Shown here in pieces: positions 35,511 to 43,841 of a DNA stretch of 64,000 nucleotides. Within the stretch, counting starts at the first letter, position 1; every line of letters begins with the position of its first letter. This stretch comes from Pseudaminobacter sp040049255 (GTDB taxonomy: Bacteria; Pseudomonadota; Alphaproteobacteria; Rhizobiales; Rhizobiaceae). The notes below the pieces were generated by a model. It was given only the letters and a program-made list of their open reading frames with translations, was not told the DNA's origin and did no database searches. The stretch spans positions 1 to 64,000 of the forward strand of contig NZ_JBDZDR010000011.1 of NCBI RefSeq assembly GCF_040049255.1, written 5' to 3'. The position numbers were made by a program, and so were the translations under genes.

Positions 35511-35536
35511 GATATCGTTGCGTTTACAACGATGTC
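35511..35536. promoter_or_regulatory. Palindromic operator in the hmgA-marR intergenic region
   Basis: GATATCGTTG-CGTTTA-CAACGATGTC: ten-base arms with one mismatch and a 6-base spacer, the size expected for a dimeric MarR protein. It is placed between the divergent hmgA-fahA and marR-maiA units and could control both. Confidence 0.75.
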
Positions 35537-35643
35537 AAGTGGCCCGCCGAAATGGAATTGTCTCGCGCCGAGATGTCTGATTTCCTTGGGGAAATTCGAA
35601 GTGATTTTTACAGCAATTGGCGCGACTATTTTTCGAGGGTTGA

Positions 35644-36087
35644 ATGCAAATGCAGACCGATAGCAATTTTGATCTGGACAATTTCCTGCCTTACCAGCTT
35701 GCCGTCGTTGCTGGCCGGGCGAGCAAGGCATTTTCGGAAATCTATTCTGCTGAAGCGGGCCTTACGGTGCCCGAGTGGCGCATCATGGCGCATCTTCTGA
35801 AGGCCGAGGCCGTCAGCGTACGCGAAATTCACCTGCGCACCGACCTGGACAAGCCAAAGGTCAGCCGTGCTTCCGATCGGCTCGAGGCCGAGGGCCTGCT
35901 GGTCAAGAAGGTGAACCCGCGCGACCGGCGCCTGGTTGAATTGAGCCTGACGCCTGCGGGCCGGGCGTTGATGATGAAACTGATTCCGCTGGCCAACCAG
36001 TTCCAGCAGAAATTGCTGGAGCAGCTTGGCGGCGATGCGGCGGCCTTCAGGGCCGCACTCTCCCGGATGATGGATGATTCGAAATGA
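35644..36087 (+). CDS. MarR family regulator of the homogentisate genes
   Basis: A 147-residue winged-helix protein. The recognition part is VSVREIHLRTDLDKPKVSRA (about 58-77), followed by the wing NPRDRRLVELSLTPAGR. Divergent from hmgA-fahA and overlapping maiA by 4 bp, with a perfect-looking operator in between, so it very probably regulates this pathway. Whether homogentisate or another intermediate is the effector is not visible. Other organisms use IclR-type HmgR for this job. Confidence 0.9.
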   Translation: MQMQTDSNFDLDNFLPYQLAVVAGRASKAFSEIYSAEAGLTVPEWRIMAHLLKAEAVSVREIHLRTDLDKPKVSRASDRLEAEGLLVKKVNPRDRRLVELSLTPAGRALMMKLIPLANQFQQKLLEQLGGDAAAFRAALSRMMDDSK

Positions 36088-36701
36088 CCACGCTTTACGA
36101 CTATTGGCGCTCGTCTGCTTCCTACAGGCTGCGCATCGCCCTCGGGCTCCTCGGCGAGCCTTATGAGAAAGTGACGGTCAACCTGCTTGAGGGGGAACAT
36201 CGCGGCGCCGAGAATCTGGCCCGCAATCCGCAGGGCCTTGTGCCGACGCTGGAGATCGACGGCCATTCCTTCACCCAGTCGCTGGCGATTCTGGAATATC
36301 TCGATGAGACGCGAAACGCCGGGTTTCTGCCGAAGGATCCCGTCGGCCGTGCAAGAGTGCGCGCGCTCTCCTACGCGGTTGCGATGGAGATTCATCCGGT
36401 CTGCAACCTTTCCGTCGGCAAATATGCTTCCGAACAGTCGAATGGCGCGATCACGACGGAAAGCTGGTCGCAGCACTTCATCGGCAAGGGCTTCATGGCG
36501 CTGGAGAGAATGCTTGAGGCGCCGGAGACCGGCGCGTTCTGCCATGGCGACAGCGTGACGATGGCGGATATCTGCCTCGTGCCGCAGGTCTACAATGCGC
36601 GGCGCTGGGGTGTGGACCTGTCCAAGACGCCGAAACTGGCTGAAATCTCTTCCAGAGCAGAAGCCCTGCCGGCTTTCGCCGCTGCGTTCCCCAGCCAATA
36701 G
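36084..36701 (+). CDS. maiA: Maleylacetoacetate isomerase
   Basis: Zeta-class GST of 205 residues that isomerises maleylacetoacetate to fumarylacetoacetate with glutathione. The class signature SSASYRLRIAL is at 10-20 (SSCSxRVRIAL in most members), followed by NPQGLVPTLEIDG and QSLAILEYLDE. The C-terminal domain contains FCHGDSVTMADICLVPQVYN. Translationally coupled to marR by an ATGA overlap. It supplies the step between HmgA and FahA, so the three-enzyme route is complete here. Confidence 0.95.
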   Translation: MTTLYDYWRSSASYRLRIALGLLGEPYEKVTVNLLEGEHRGAENLARNPQGLVPTLEIDGHSFTQSLAILEYLDETRNAGFLPKDPVGRARVRALSYAVAMEIHPVCNLSVGKYASEQSNGAITTESWSQHFIGKGFMALERMLEAPETGAFCHGDSVTMADICLVPQVYNARRWGVDLSKTPKLAEISSRAEALPAFAAAFPSQ

Positions 36702-36732
36702 TACTGCGCCGCTTCTTCCATGAAAACGGCGG

Positions 36733-37941
36733 TCAGCCCCGCGCGGCGCTGACGCTGTCGCGTGAGAGGAAGTCGCCGATCCGTTCCAGGGCGCGCAGGA
36801 TGTTTTCTTCCGAATTGGCGTAGGAAAGGCGGATATAGCCTTCGCCGAGCACGCCGAAGTCCGGCCCGCCGATCAGCGCCACGCCGGCTTCTTCCAGCAG
36901 CGCGCTCGCCAGTTTCTTGGATTTCCAGCCTGTGCCGGCAATGTTGGGGAAGGCATAGAAGGCACCCTTGGGCGTGATGCAGGAAATGCCGGGCAGCGCA
37001 TTCAGCCCCTCGACCACAACCTTGCGGCGCTTGTCGAAGGCGCGCATCATCTTTTCCACGTCGTCCTGCGGACCATCGATGGCCGCGATGCCCGCAAACT
37101 GGCTCGGCGCGTTGACGCAGGACCAGCAGTTGACCGCCAGCTTGCGCACCTTGTCGTAGAGATGCGCGCCTTTCTCGCCGTTCGGCCAGATCGACCAGCC
37201 CATGCGCCAGCCGGTCATGGCCCAGGTCTTGGACCAGCCATTCAGCACGATCAGCCGGTCGCGGATTTCGGGAAACTTCAGCAGCGAGCAGTGCGTCTCG
37301 CCGTCATAGGTCATCACGTCGTAGATCTCGTCGGAGAGGATCGCGACATGCGGATGCGCCTCAAGCCCCTTCACCAGCTTTTCGATCTCGGCGCGCGGGG
37401 TGACGCCGCCGGTAGGATTGGCCGGCGAGTTGAGAATCAACAGCCGCGTCTTCGGCGTGATCAGCGACAGCGTTTCCTCTGCCGAGAACGCAAAGCCGTT
37501 GACCTCGCGCATAGGCACCGGCACCGGAGTGGCACCGGTAAACTCGATCATCGAGCGGTAAATCGGAAAGCCCGGATCGGGGTAGAGGATTTCGGTGCCC
37601 GGCTCGCCGAACATCATGATAGCCGCAAACATGGTCGGCTTGCCGCCGGGCATTATCATCACGCTCTCGGGCGAAACCTCGACGCCGGTAGTTGCGAGCG
37701 TGCGCCGCACCACCGCCTCGCGGGTGGCAAGCAGGCCGTTTGCCGGCGTATAGCCATGGTGGCCATCGCGCAGCGCCTTGATCGCGGCCTCCACGATGTG
37801 GTCCGGCGTGCGGAAATCGGGCTGCCCGATGCCGAGATTGACGATGTCGCGGCCTTCATGGGCAAGCTGGGTGGCGCGTGCCAGAACGGCAAAGGCGTTT
37901 TCCTCGCCGAGGTGGTCAAAGGCGGCAATCGTTTGGAGCAT
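36733..37941 (-). CDS. Pyridoxal-phosphate aminotransferase, class I/II
   Basis: A 402-residue fold-type I aminotransferase. NSPANPTG (171-178), DEIYD (204-208) and PLP lysine K238 in GWSKTWAMTGWRMGW are all intact. A C-terminal arginine lies in GYIRLSYANS. I start at ATG 37941; the upstream extension is proline- and arginine-rich antisense to the GNAT gene. Convergent with maiA, so it could act in tyrosine or phenylalanine transamination, but the family also covers aspartate and alanine donors. The substrate is unproven. Confidence 0.9.
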   Translation of the reverse strand: MLQTIAAFDHLGEENAFAVLARATQLAHEGRDIVNLGIGQPDFRTPDHIVEAAIKALRDGHHGYTPANGLLATREAVVRRTLATTGVEVSPESVMIMPGGKPTMFAAIMMFGEPGTEILYPDPGFPIYRSMIEFTGATPVPVPMREVNGFAFSAEETLSLITPKTRLLILNSPANPTGGVTPRAEIEKLVKGLEAHPHVAILSDEIYDVMTYDGETHCSLLKFPEIRDRLIVLNGWSKTWAMTGWRMGWSIWPNGEKGAHLYDKVRKLAVNCWSCVNAPSQFAGIAAIDGPQDDVEKMMRAFDKRRKVVVEGLNALPGISCITPKGAFYAFPNIAGTGWKSKKLASALLEEAGVALIGGPDFGVLGEGYIRLSYANSEENILRALERIGDFLSRDSVSAARG

Positions 37942-38027
37942 GTTTCGCGGCCCGTCTGGTTCTTTTGAACTGAATGCGTTTTTGTGAGGCTTTCGGCTGA
38001 GAAAAGCAATCACATGGGGACGAGAGG

Positions 38028-38714
38028 ATGACGATGGACCTGGCCCAGTGGCAGCCGCGGCCGCGCCCGCAGCGCGAGATCTTGGAGGGGCGCTATGTGC
38101 GGCTGGAGCCGCTCGACGCGGCCCGGCACGGCGACGGACTGTTTGCGGCGTCGTCGGTGCCGGATGCCGGCGATCGCTTCCGCTGGCTGCCGGAATATCC
38201 ACCGGAAACCCGCGAAGGCTTCCAACCCTGGCTGGACAAGGCCACCGCAAGCGAGGACCCGCTCTATTTCACGGTCATCGACAGGGCGAGCGGCCAGATT
38301 GCCGGCCGCCAGACGCTCATGCGCATCGATCCGGCCAATGGTGTCATCGAGATCGGCAACATCTATTGGGGCCCGCTGATCTCGCGCAAACCCGCCGCCA
38401 CCGAGGCGCAATTCCTGTTCATGCAATATGCTTTCGATACGCTCGGCTATCGCCGCTACGAGTGGAAGTGCAACAATGCCAACCTGCCGTCAAAGCGGGC
38501 GGCCGAGCGCTTCGGCTTCAAGTTCGAGGGCATCTTCCGCCAGCACCTGGTCGTGAAGGGCAAGAACCGCGACACGGCGTGGTATTCTGTCATCGACGGC
38601 GAATGGCCTGCGCTGAAACGCGCCTATGAGAATTGGCTCGATCCGGCTAATTTCGACGCCGAGGGTCGGCAGAAGCAGCGGCTGGAAGATTTTCGCGCCA
38701 CGCTGCGCGCCTGA
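38028..38714 (+). CDS. GNAT N-acetyltransferase (RimJ/RimL type)
   Basis: A 228-residue acetyltransferase. LEGRYVRLEPLDAARHG at the start, then YFTVIDRASGQIAGRQTLMR, IEIGNIYWGPLISRK and the C-terminal YRRYEWKCNNANLPSKRAAE, RFGFKFEGIFRQHLVVKGKN are all typical of RimJ/RimL-like enzymes. The acceptor may be a protein N-terminus or small amine. ATG preceded by GAGAGG. Confidence 0.88.
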   Translation: MTMDLAQWQPRPRPQREILEGRYVRLEPLDAARHGDGLFAASSVPDAGDRFRWLPEYPPETREGFQPWLDKATASEDPLYFTVIDRASGQIAGRQTLMRIDPANGVIEIGNIYWGPLISRKPAATEAQFLFMQYAFDTLGYRRYEWKCNNANLPSKRAAERFGFKFEGIFRQHLVVKGKNRDTAWYSVIDGEWPALKRAYENWLDPANFDAEGRQKQRLEDFRATLRA

Positions 38715-38753
38715 TCCTTGGCGGCGGCGCAAACGGACAGAATGGAAATGACG

Positions 38754-38960
38754 ATGGATTCAGGCAACCGCAAATCGGCGATCGCCGCGGCGGCGATCAT
38801 GCTGGTGTTCGGCCTGCTCGCCTATTTCCTGCCCAACATCATGCTGGCGGTCGGCGGCGTTTCGCCCCTCGCGGCAGGGGCCGTCGCGGTGTTGTTCGTG
38901 GCGGGGTTCTTCATCGTTATCTGGCTGCGGGCGCGCAGCCAGCGCCGCAAGCCACACTGA
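38754..38960 (+). CDS. Small two-helix membrane protein
   Basis: About 68 residues with two membrane segments (AIAAAAIMLVFGLLAYFLPN and GAVAVLFVAGFFIVIWLRA) and a basic tail (SQRRKPH). Start codons at 38742, 38748 and 38754 are all in frame; I take 38754 because GGA lies 8 bases upstream. No family recognised. Downstream of the GNAT gene and possibly co-transcribed. Confidence 0.65.
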   Translation: MDSGNRKSAIAAAAIMLVFGLLAYFLPNIMLAVGGVSPLAAGAVAVLFVAGFFIVIWLRARSQRRKPH

Positions 38961-38990
38961 CAGCCGCGCCCTGAGCATACAGCAACCAGC

Positions 38991-40427
38991 TCATGCGGTT
39001 GTCTTCGGCCTTGGTTCCCTGACGCGCGGCAAGACCAGCACCGAGCGCAAACCGCCGCCCGGCCGGTTGCGGAGAGTGACGTCGCCGCCGAAGCTGCGTG
39101 CGGTGTTGCGCGCAATGGTCAGGCCCAGGCCGAAGCCGCCGGTCTGGCGGTTGCGCGACGCTTCCATGCGCGTGAAAGGCCGAAAAACCTTTTCGAGGTC
39201 CGCATCCGGAATGCCCGGGCCATCGTCGTCGATCGAAAGCACGATCTCGGTCTCGGTTTGAGAAACGCTCAAGCGTGCCGAGCCGCCATATTTCACGGCA
39301 TTCTCGATCAGGTTGGTGATGCAGCGCCGCAGCGGCACGGCTCGGCCGAGACATATCAGGCCGCGTTGACGAGAAGCCGTTTCATCCATGACCACGTTGG
39401 GGTTTTCATCGGCGATGGAGTCGACCAGAGACCAGAAATCTATCCGCTCCAGATCGCCGGAGTGGCCGTTCTGGCTTGCGAAATCCAGCACGGAGGCAGT
39501 TATGGTCTCGATGTCTGCCAGGTTCTGCATCAGCGCTTTCTTCACCGGCGATTGGCCGAGCAATTCGATGCGCAGGCGGATGCGCGTCAGCGGCGTGCGC
39601 AGGTCGTGCGCGAGTGCTGCGGCCAAAAGCTCCCTGTCCTCGACATATTCGCGCAGGCGCGCTTGCATGGCGTTGACCGCTCGCGCGGCGGACCTGTATT
39701 CGCTGCTGCCGCGCTCGGGCAGGGGAGGGCTCTTCAAGTCCTCACCGATATGCCCGACCGCGCTTTCAAGGGCACGATAGGGCGCGGTCAGGCGGCGTAG
39801 CGCCCACATCGAAAGCAGCACCACGGCCGCGGCCGCAGAGGCGTAGAGCGGCAGGCTTTGCGCCGTCAGGATCGGGCTGAGGGGCGTGGACGGCATGATG
39901 AAGTTCATCCATTGTCCGTCCTTGAACTCGATCGAGGCTATGAGCGTGTCGCTCTTGGTGTAGTCCGCCGCAAGGTTGAGGAGTTCTCGCTCGACGCTGC
40001 CCACGTCGTCCCTGGTGGCTGCGGCGCCGGCATTCGCAGTTCCCTCGCTGATGGGGGATTCGCGGCGGACACGCGCATCCTCCACGCCGTATTTCGACAG
40101 GCGCCCGACGATGATGTCCTCCATCTCCGCCATCTCGTCGTCCGTCGGGATCGAGGAGGTGATCGCGGCTTCATCGGAAACGGTGAGCCCGTAGGGCGGC
40201 GCCGACAGTTCAGCCGCAATGTTCTTTCGCTGCTCCGGCGAGGCCGCATACATCAGCTTGACCAGCGCCAGAGAGCGTTCGTTGAGCCGGAGCAGGTCCT
40301 GGATGTTGTTGGAAGCCACGCGTTCGCGCGCCACGATTGAAAGCGTCAGGACCTGTATGGCCAGCAGGCCGGCGATGAGGATCAGCAGCACCCAGGCGGG
40401 AAGCGAGCGCGGCAGAAGCCATCTCAT
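38991..40427 (-). CDS. Sensor histidine kinase
   Basis: A 478-residue membrane kinase. Helices at about 11-31 and 190-211 enclose a ~155-residue periplasmic sensor. A HAMP linker leads to the HisKA box ALAHDLRTPLTRIR with phosphorylated H274. The ATPase domain has NLIENAVKYG, DDGPGIP and GFGLGLTIARN. Overlaps the response-regulator gene by 4 bp. The sensed signal is unknown; the sensor domain lacks obvious metal-binding clusters. Confidence 0.94.
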   Translation of the reverse strand: MRWLLPRSLPAWVLLILIAGLLAIQVLTLSIVARERVASNNIQDLLRLNERSLALVKLMYAASPEQRKNIAAELSAPPYGLTVSDEAAITSSIPTDDEMAEMEDIIVGRLSKYGVEDARVRRESPISEGTANAGAAATRDDVGSVERELLNLAADYTKSDTLIASIEFKDGQWMNFIMPSTPLSPILTAQSLPLYASAAAAVVLLSMWALRRLTAPYRALESAVGHIGEDLKSPPLPERGSSEYRSAARAVNAMQARLREYVEDRELLAAALAHDLRTPLTRIRLRIELLGQSPVKKALMQNLADIETITASVLDFASQNGHSGDLERIDFWSLVDSIADENPNVVMDETASRQRGLICLGRAVPLRRCITNLIENAVKYGGSARLSVSQTETEIVLSIDDDGPGIPDADLEKVFRPFTRMEASRNRQTGGFGLGLTIARNTARSFGGDVTLRNRPGGGLRSVLVLPRVREPRPKTTA

Positions 40428-41146
40428 TCGGCAACGACCTCCGGCACGAACTGGTAGCCGCCGCCGCGCACCGTCTGGATGAGCTTGGGCGAGCGGGGAT
40501 CGTCCTCCATCTTGCGCCGCAGGCGGCTGACCAGAATGTCGACGCTGCGATCATAGCTGTAGTCGCCGTTCTGGTTGGACAGCTCCACGAGCTGCTCGCG
40601 GCTGAGCACGCGCTGCGCACTCTTGGCGAGCGTCAACAGCAGATTGAACTCGGCGGTGGTCAGCTCTATGCGCACCTCGTCCGGGTTCAGCAGCCGTCGG
40701 CGGGCAGCGTCCAGTGTCCAGCCGGCAAATCTGAATATCTGCTCCATGGGCCGGTAGGCGCCGCCAGGCTCGCTGCGCCGGCGCAGCACCGCGCGGGTAC
40801 GCGCCAGCAGCTCGCGCGGGTCAAAAGGCTTGGGCACGTAGTCGTCGGCGCCCATCTCCAGGCCGACGATGCGGTCAATGGTTTCCGTGACGGCCGTCAG
40901 CATGATGATTGGCACTCTCGAGTGGGTCCGCAGTTCGCGGCAGATGTCCAGCCCGCCCTTGCCGGGCAGCATCACGTCGAGAATGATCAGGTCGACGGGG
41001 CTTCGTCGCAGCGCAGCCTGCATCTCGTCCTCATCGCGTGCTGCCGATACCTTCAATCCGTGCTTCTGGAAATATTCCTGCAGCAGGTCACGGATTTCCC
41101 TGTCGTCGTCGACGATCAGGATATGGGCGTCGGTTTTCAAGATCAT
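40424..41146 (-). CDS. OmpR-family response regulator
   Basis: A 240-residue regulator with receiver acidic triad DDD (13-15), phospho-acceptor D57 (LIILDVML) and a C-terminal winged helix ending RGGGYQFVPEVVAE. I choose ATG 41146 with CAGGGAA upstream over a longer reading. Partner of the overlapping kinase gene. Organisation resembles EnvZ/OmpR-type pairs. Confidence 0.94.
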   Translation of the reverse strand: MILKTDAHILIVDDDREIRDLLQEYFQKHGLKVSAARDEDEMQAALRRSPVDLIILDVMLPGKGGLDICRELRTHSRVPIIMLTAVTETIDRIVGLEMGADDYVPKPFDPRELLARTRAVLRRRSEPGGAYRPMEQIFRFAGWTLDAARRRLLNPDEVRIELTTAEFNLLLTLAKSAQRVLSREQLVELSNQNGDYSYDRSVDILVSRLRRKMEDDPRSPKLIQTVRGGGYQFVPEVVAE

Positions 41147-41336
41147 GTTCCCTGCTTGAGCACCACGAATAGCCGCGCTGGAAAAATAAGTCCGGTCGCG
41201 AGGATTGGCCAGCGGCAGGTGCGGGAGCCTCGCTGTTACAATCCAGATACAAAACACTGCAAACCGGAAAAACGCGAGACACGCCGGCCCGTCATAAAGA
41301 CCCCGTTGCTTCAGTCACCTGGTTCGGGGAACGCCA

Positions 41337-41630
41337 ATGCGCAAATGCGTGAACAGTTCGACGATCGTCCTGCTCGCCGCGCTGTCGCTTGGCGTTGCCG
41401 CCGGCCAGTCCGTTGCGAAAGGGACGACCCCAAGGATCGAACAGTGCAACAGGCTGCAGCAGCAATTCGCCCACGCGATCGCCGAGCACGCCGAGGCTAA
41501 ACGGGCCGCCGAGGCGAGAGCCCTTCAAAAGAAAGCCGCCAGATTCTGCGCCGGCAAGCGGCAGGCACAGGGCATACGTGCCTATGCCACCGCATTGAAG
41601 ATGCTCGGAGTTCAGCCGACCGAACCCTGA
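41337..41630 (+). CDS. Small exported hypothetical protein
   Basis: A 97-residue protein with a signal peptide (about 1-27, VLLAALSLGVAAGQSVA) and a mature helical, alanine/lysine-rich part holding two cysteines (EQCNRL and RFCAGK), which could form a disulfide in the periplasm. ATG with GGGGAA upstream. Family not recognised. Divergent from the two-component genes. Confidence 0.6.
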   Translation: MRKCVNSSTIVLLAALSLGVAAGQSVAKGTTPRIEQCNRLQQQFAHAIAEHAEAKRAAEARALQKKAARFCAGKRQAQGIRAYATALKMLGVQPTEP

Positions 41631-41674
41631 CCGGCCGAACTTTAACCCTGGCCCTCCGTCAAAAGGATACGACC

Positions 41675-41902
41675 ATGACCATCAGCAAGACCCTCATCTC
41701 CGCCCTCGGCCTGACCGTTGCCCTGGCGTTCTCAGCCCCGATGTTCACCGCCACCAGCGCGAACGCTGCCGGCACGAGCGCCCAGACGGAAACCAATACG
41801 CAGGCGCCGATGAAGGCGAAGAAACATCACAAGAAGTCGACGCACAAGAAGCACCACAAGAAGACCCCGCAGAGCAGCCAGACCAAGAATCCCGCCTACT
41901 GA
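41675..41902 (+). CDS. Small exported His/Lys-rich protein
   Basis: A 75-residue protein with a signal peptide (1-32, LGLTVALAFSAPMFTATSA). The mature part carries two clusters of the type KKHHKK separated by STH, ending NPAY. Such clusters could bind metal or polyanions. It is followed by a strong terminator at 41928, and AAAGGAT lies upstream of the start. The metal exporter encoded 145 bp further on makes a metal role worth considering. Confidence 0.65.
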   Translation: MTISKTLISALGLTVALAFSAPMFTATSANAAGTSAQTETNTQAPMKAKKHHKKSTHKKHHKKTPQSSQTKNPAY

Positions 41903-41927
41903 TCGCCTGTCAGTTACTCCCGTGATT

Positions 41928-41961
41928 TCGCCCTGGTTGCCATCGCCAGGGCGATTTTTTT
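41928..41961 (+). terminator. Rho-independent terminator
   Basis: TCGCCCTGG-TTGCCATCG-CCAGGGCGA followed by seven T. Ends transcription of the small exported-protein gene and lies between it and the converging metal-exporter gene. Confidence 0.9.
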
Positions 41962-42046
41962 GCTGGAGGAAATGCCATGGGGCTAGCGCGGCAAGTACCC
42001 GCGGCCCTTCGAGCGATGGCTGCAGCCAGTGTGCGCCGCTCCGTTC

Positions 42047-43102
42047 TCAGGTGGCGAGGCTTGCCGTCAGAAGCAGAATACCAAGAACGAACACGAACCC
42101 GGCCCCGGCGATCTCGATTGCCGCATGGACACGGTTTCCTGCCCGCCCGTCGCCGGCAAGGGCCACGGCCCAGTTCTTGGCGATAACTGCCATGATGGCT
42201 AGGGCCGATACGGTTATGGCCGTGCCCAAGGCCATGGCAAGCACCGAGAATACGCCGCCGACCCACAGGCCATTGAGGAAGGCGAAGGTCAGCACGATCA
42301 GCGCACCCGAGCAGGGGCGCAGGCCCACGGCGGCCACGGCCGACCACGCGGTCTTCCAGTTGAAGTCGGCGCCCGAGATCATCGCCGGGTCCGGCGCGTG
42401 CGAATGCCCGCAGGTCGAGCACGCCGTGTCTGGACCGTGATCGTGATCGTGATGCGCATGCGTGTCACCGCAAGCATGGCCGTGATGGTGGTGTGCATGG
42501 GAATGCCCATGCGCCGCCGACAGGCTGTGAACGGGATTGGCACCAACCAGACCGCGCAGGCGCGGCCACGCCTTCTGCCAGAGCAGCCATGCGCCAAAAA
42601 GGGTGATCAGCAGGTAGCTCGCCACCTCAAGGAACCACGTGGCGTTTGTCATGGTGATCGACGTGCCGCGCAACAGCAGGAACAGCAATGCCATCAGGAC
42701 GATCGCGGTGCCAGCCTGAAGAAATGCCGAGATGAAGGACAGCATTACGCCACGCCGCAGCGTCACTTCATTGGCCAGCATGTATGAGGAAATGACCGCC
42801 TTGCCGTGCCCCGGGCCGGCAGCATGGAAGATGCCATAGGCGAAGGAAAGGCCGACCAGGATCCAGATCTGGCTGCCGTCCTGGCGCATTGCCTTCAGCG
42901 CGCCTGTCAAGGCGCGGTAGAAGCCCTGCTGCTGGACGTTGATCCAGTTCATCAGGCCGCCGAACATGCCGGTTGAAGGGATCATTGCCTCGTTGGCTCC
43001 GATGCCCAGGGAGCTCTGGGCATACGCTTGCGACGCAAGCTGGGCGAGAACACAGGCCGCCGCCAGGGCGGCGAGCAGCATGCGTCCGGTCGTCTTGTTC
43101 AC
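42047..43102 (-). CDS. NicO-family nickel/cobalt transporter (RcnA-like)
   Basis: A 351-residue membrane protein. A signal-like start is followed by six or more helices with HAAGPGHGKAVISSY (metal-binding histidines) and GLRPCSGALIVL, both typical of NicO transporters. A long His-rich loop (about 195-240) holds many HxH repeats. RcnA-type members export Ni2+ or Co2+; others import. It overlaps nothing and follows the DUF1007 gene by 4 bp, a common pairing. Confidence 0.9.
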   Translation of the reverse strand: MNKTTGRMLLAALAAACVLAQLASQAYAQSSLGIGANEAMIPSTGMFGGLMNWINVQQQGFYRALTGALKAMRQDGSQIWILVGLSFAYGIFHAAGPGHGKAVISSYMLANEVTLRRGVMLSFISAFLQAGTAIVLMALLFLLLRGTSITMTNATWFLEVASYLLITLFGAWLLWQKAWPRLRGLVGANPVHSLSAAHGHSHAHHHHGHACGDTHAHHDHDHGPDTACSTCGHSHAPDPAMISGADFNWKTAWSAVAAVGLRPCSGALIVLTFAFLNGLWVGGVFSVLAMALGTAITVSALAIMAVIAKNWAVALAGDGRAGNRVHAAIEIAGAGFVFVLGILLLTASLAT

Positions 43103-43106
43103 GGCT

Positions 43107-43775
43107 CTATCCTTGGGTTTTGCAGTTGAGTTCCAGGCGGGTCGCGAAAATCTTGCTCAGGTTGGTGCCGGCGGGATCGTTGAAGAATGCTTCTGTGAGT
43201 GTCGCCTGGTTCTGAGCGAGCGCTTCATCCGGATCGGGACGAATAACGCTGCGCGTGCAGCTTGCCGGCAAGTTCTCGACCGCCATGTTTTCGTCTTCGA
43301 CGAAGTCGATTGCGGTGTAGAAGGTCGGGTCGTAGACGCCGAAATTGATATTTCCCGATAGTTGCAGCGGTTCCTTGGGTTCGGATTCGAACAGGATTAT
43401 GAGCTGCTCCTGCTCGAAATAGGCCATCAGCTGCGCAGGGGCCTTCATTTCCATGTTCTTTCCGTCGGCCGTGACGAACTGGAAATAGTCGTATTCTGCC
43501 AGCGACTGGAAGACGGTGTCGGCGACGTCCTTGAGTTCCTCGTCATCCAGCTTGAGGTCGGAATTCTTGTCGAACTCCATCAGCACGGTTGAGGAAAACA
43601 GTTCGTCGAAACGCCACACATGGCGCAGCGACTTCACCCTCTGGTCGGGGGCGACCATCACGTCCAGCCGCGCCTCCGCAAAGACGTGCGGATGGACCCG
43701 GGCAGGAACCGTCGAACCCAGCAGTACCGCAGCGGCCGAAGCCAGGATTGCCGCTCTCATTTTTGGCTGCATCAC
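43107..43775 (-). CDS. DUF1007 family periplasmic protein
   Basis: A 222-residue exported protein (signal peptide about 1-27; ATG 43775 or MRAAIL five codons later). RVHPHVFAEARLDVMV, VWRFDELFSSTVLMEFD, DLKLDDEELKDVA and GVYDPTFYTAIDF mark DUF1007. The HPHVF at the mature N-terminus could bind metal. The family is habitually linked to NicO transporters, as here; its role is undefined. Confidence 0.88.
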   Translation of the reverse strand: MMQPKMRAAILASAAAVLLGSTVPARVHPHVFAEARLDVMVAPDQRVKSLRHVWRFDELFSSTVLMEFDKNSDLKLDDEELKDVADTVFQSLAEYDYFQFVTADGKNMEMKAPAQLMAYFEQEQLIILFESEPKEPLQLSGNINFGVYDPTFYTAIDFVEDENMAVENLPASCTRSVIRPDPDEALAQNQATLTEAFFNDPAGTNLSKIFATRLELNCKTQG

Positions 43776-43841
43776 TGTTGGTGTTCCTGTCGAGATTCGA
43801 GACTAAGGGAGGGTTATCAGAAAGGGGGCAAAAATGGGACC

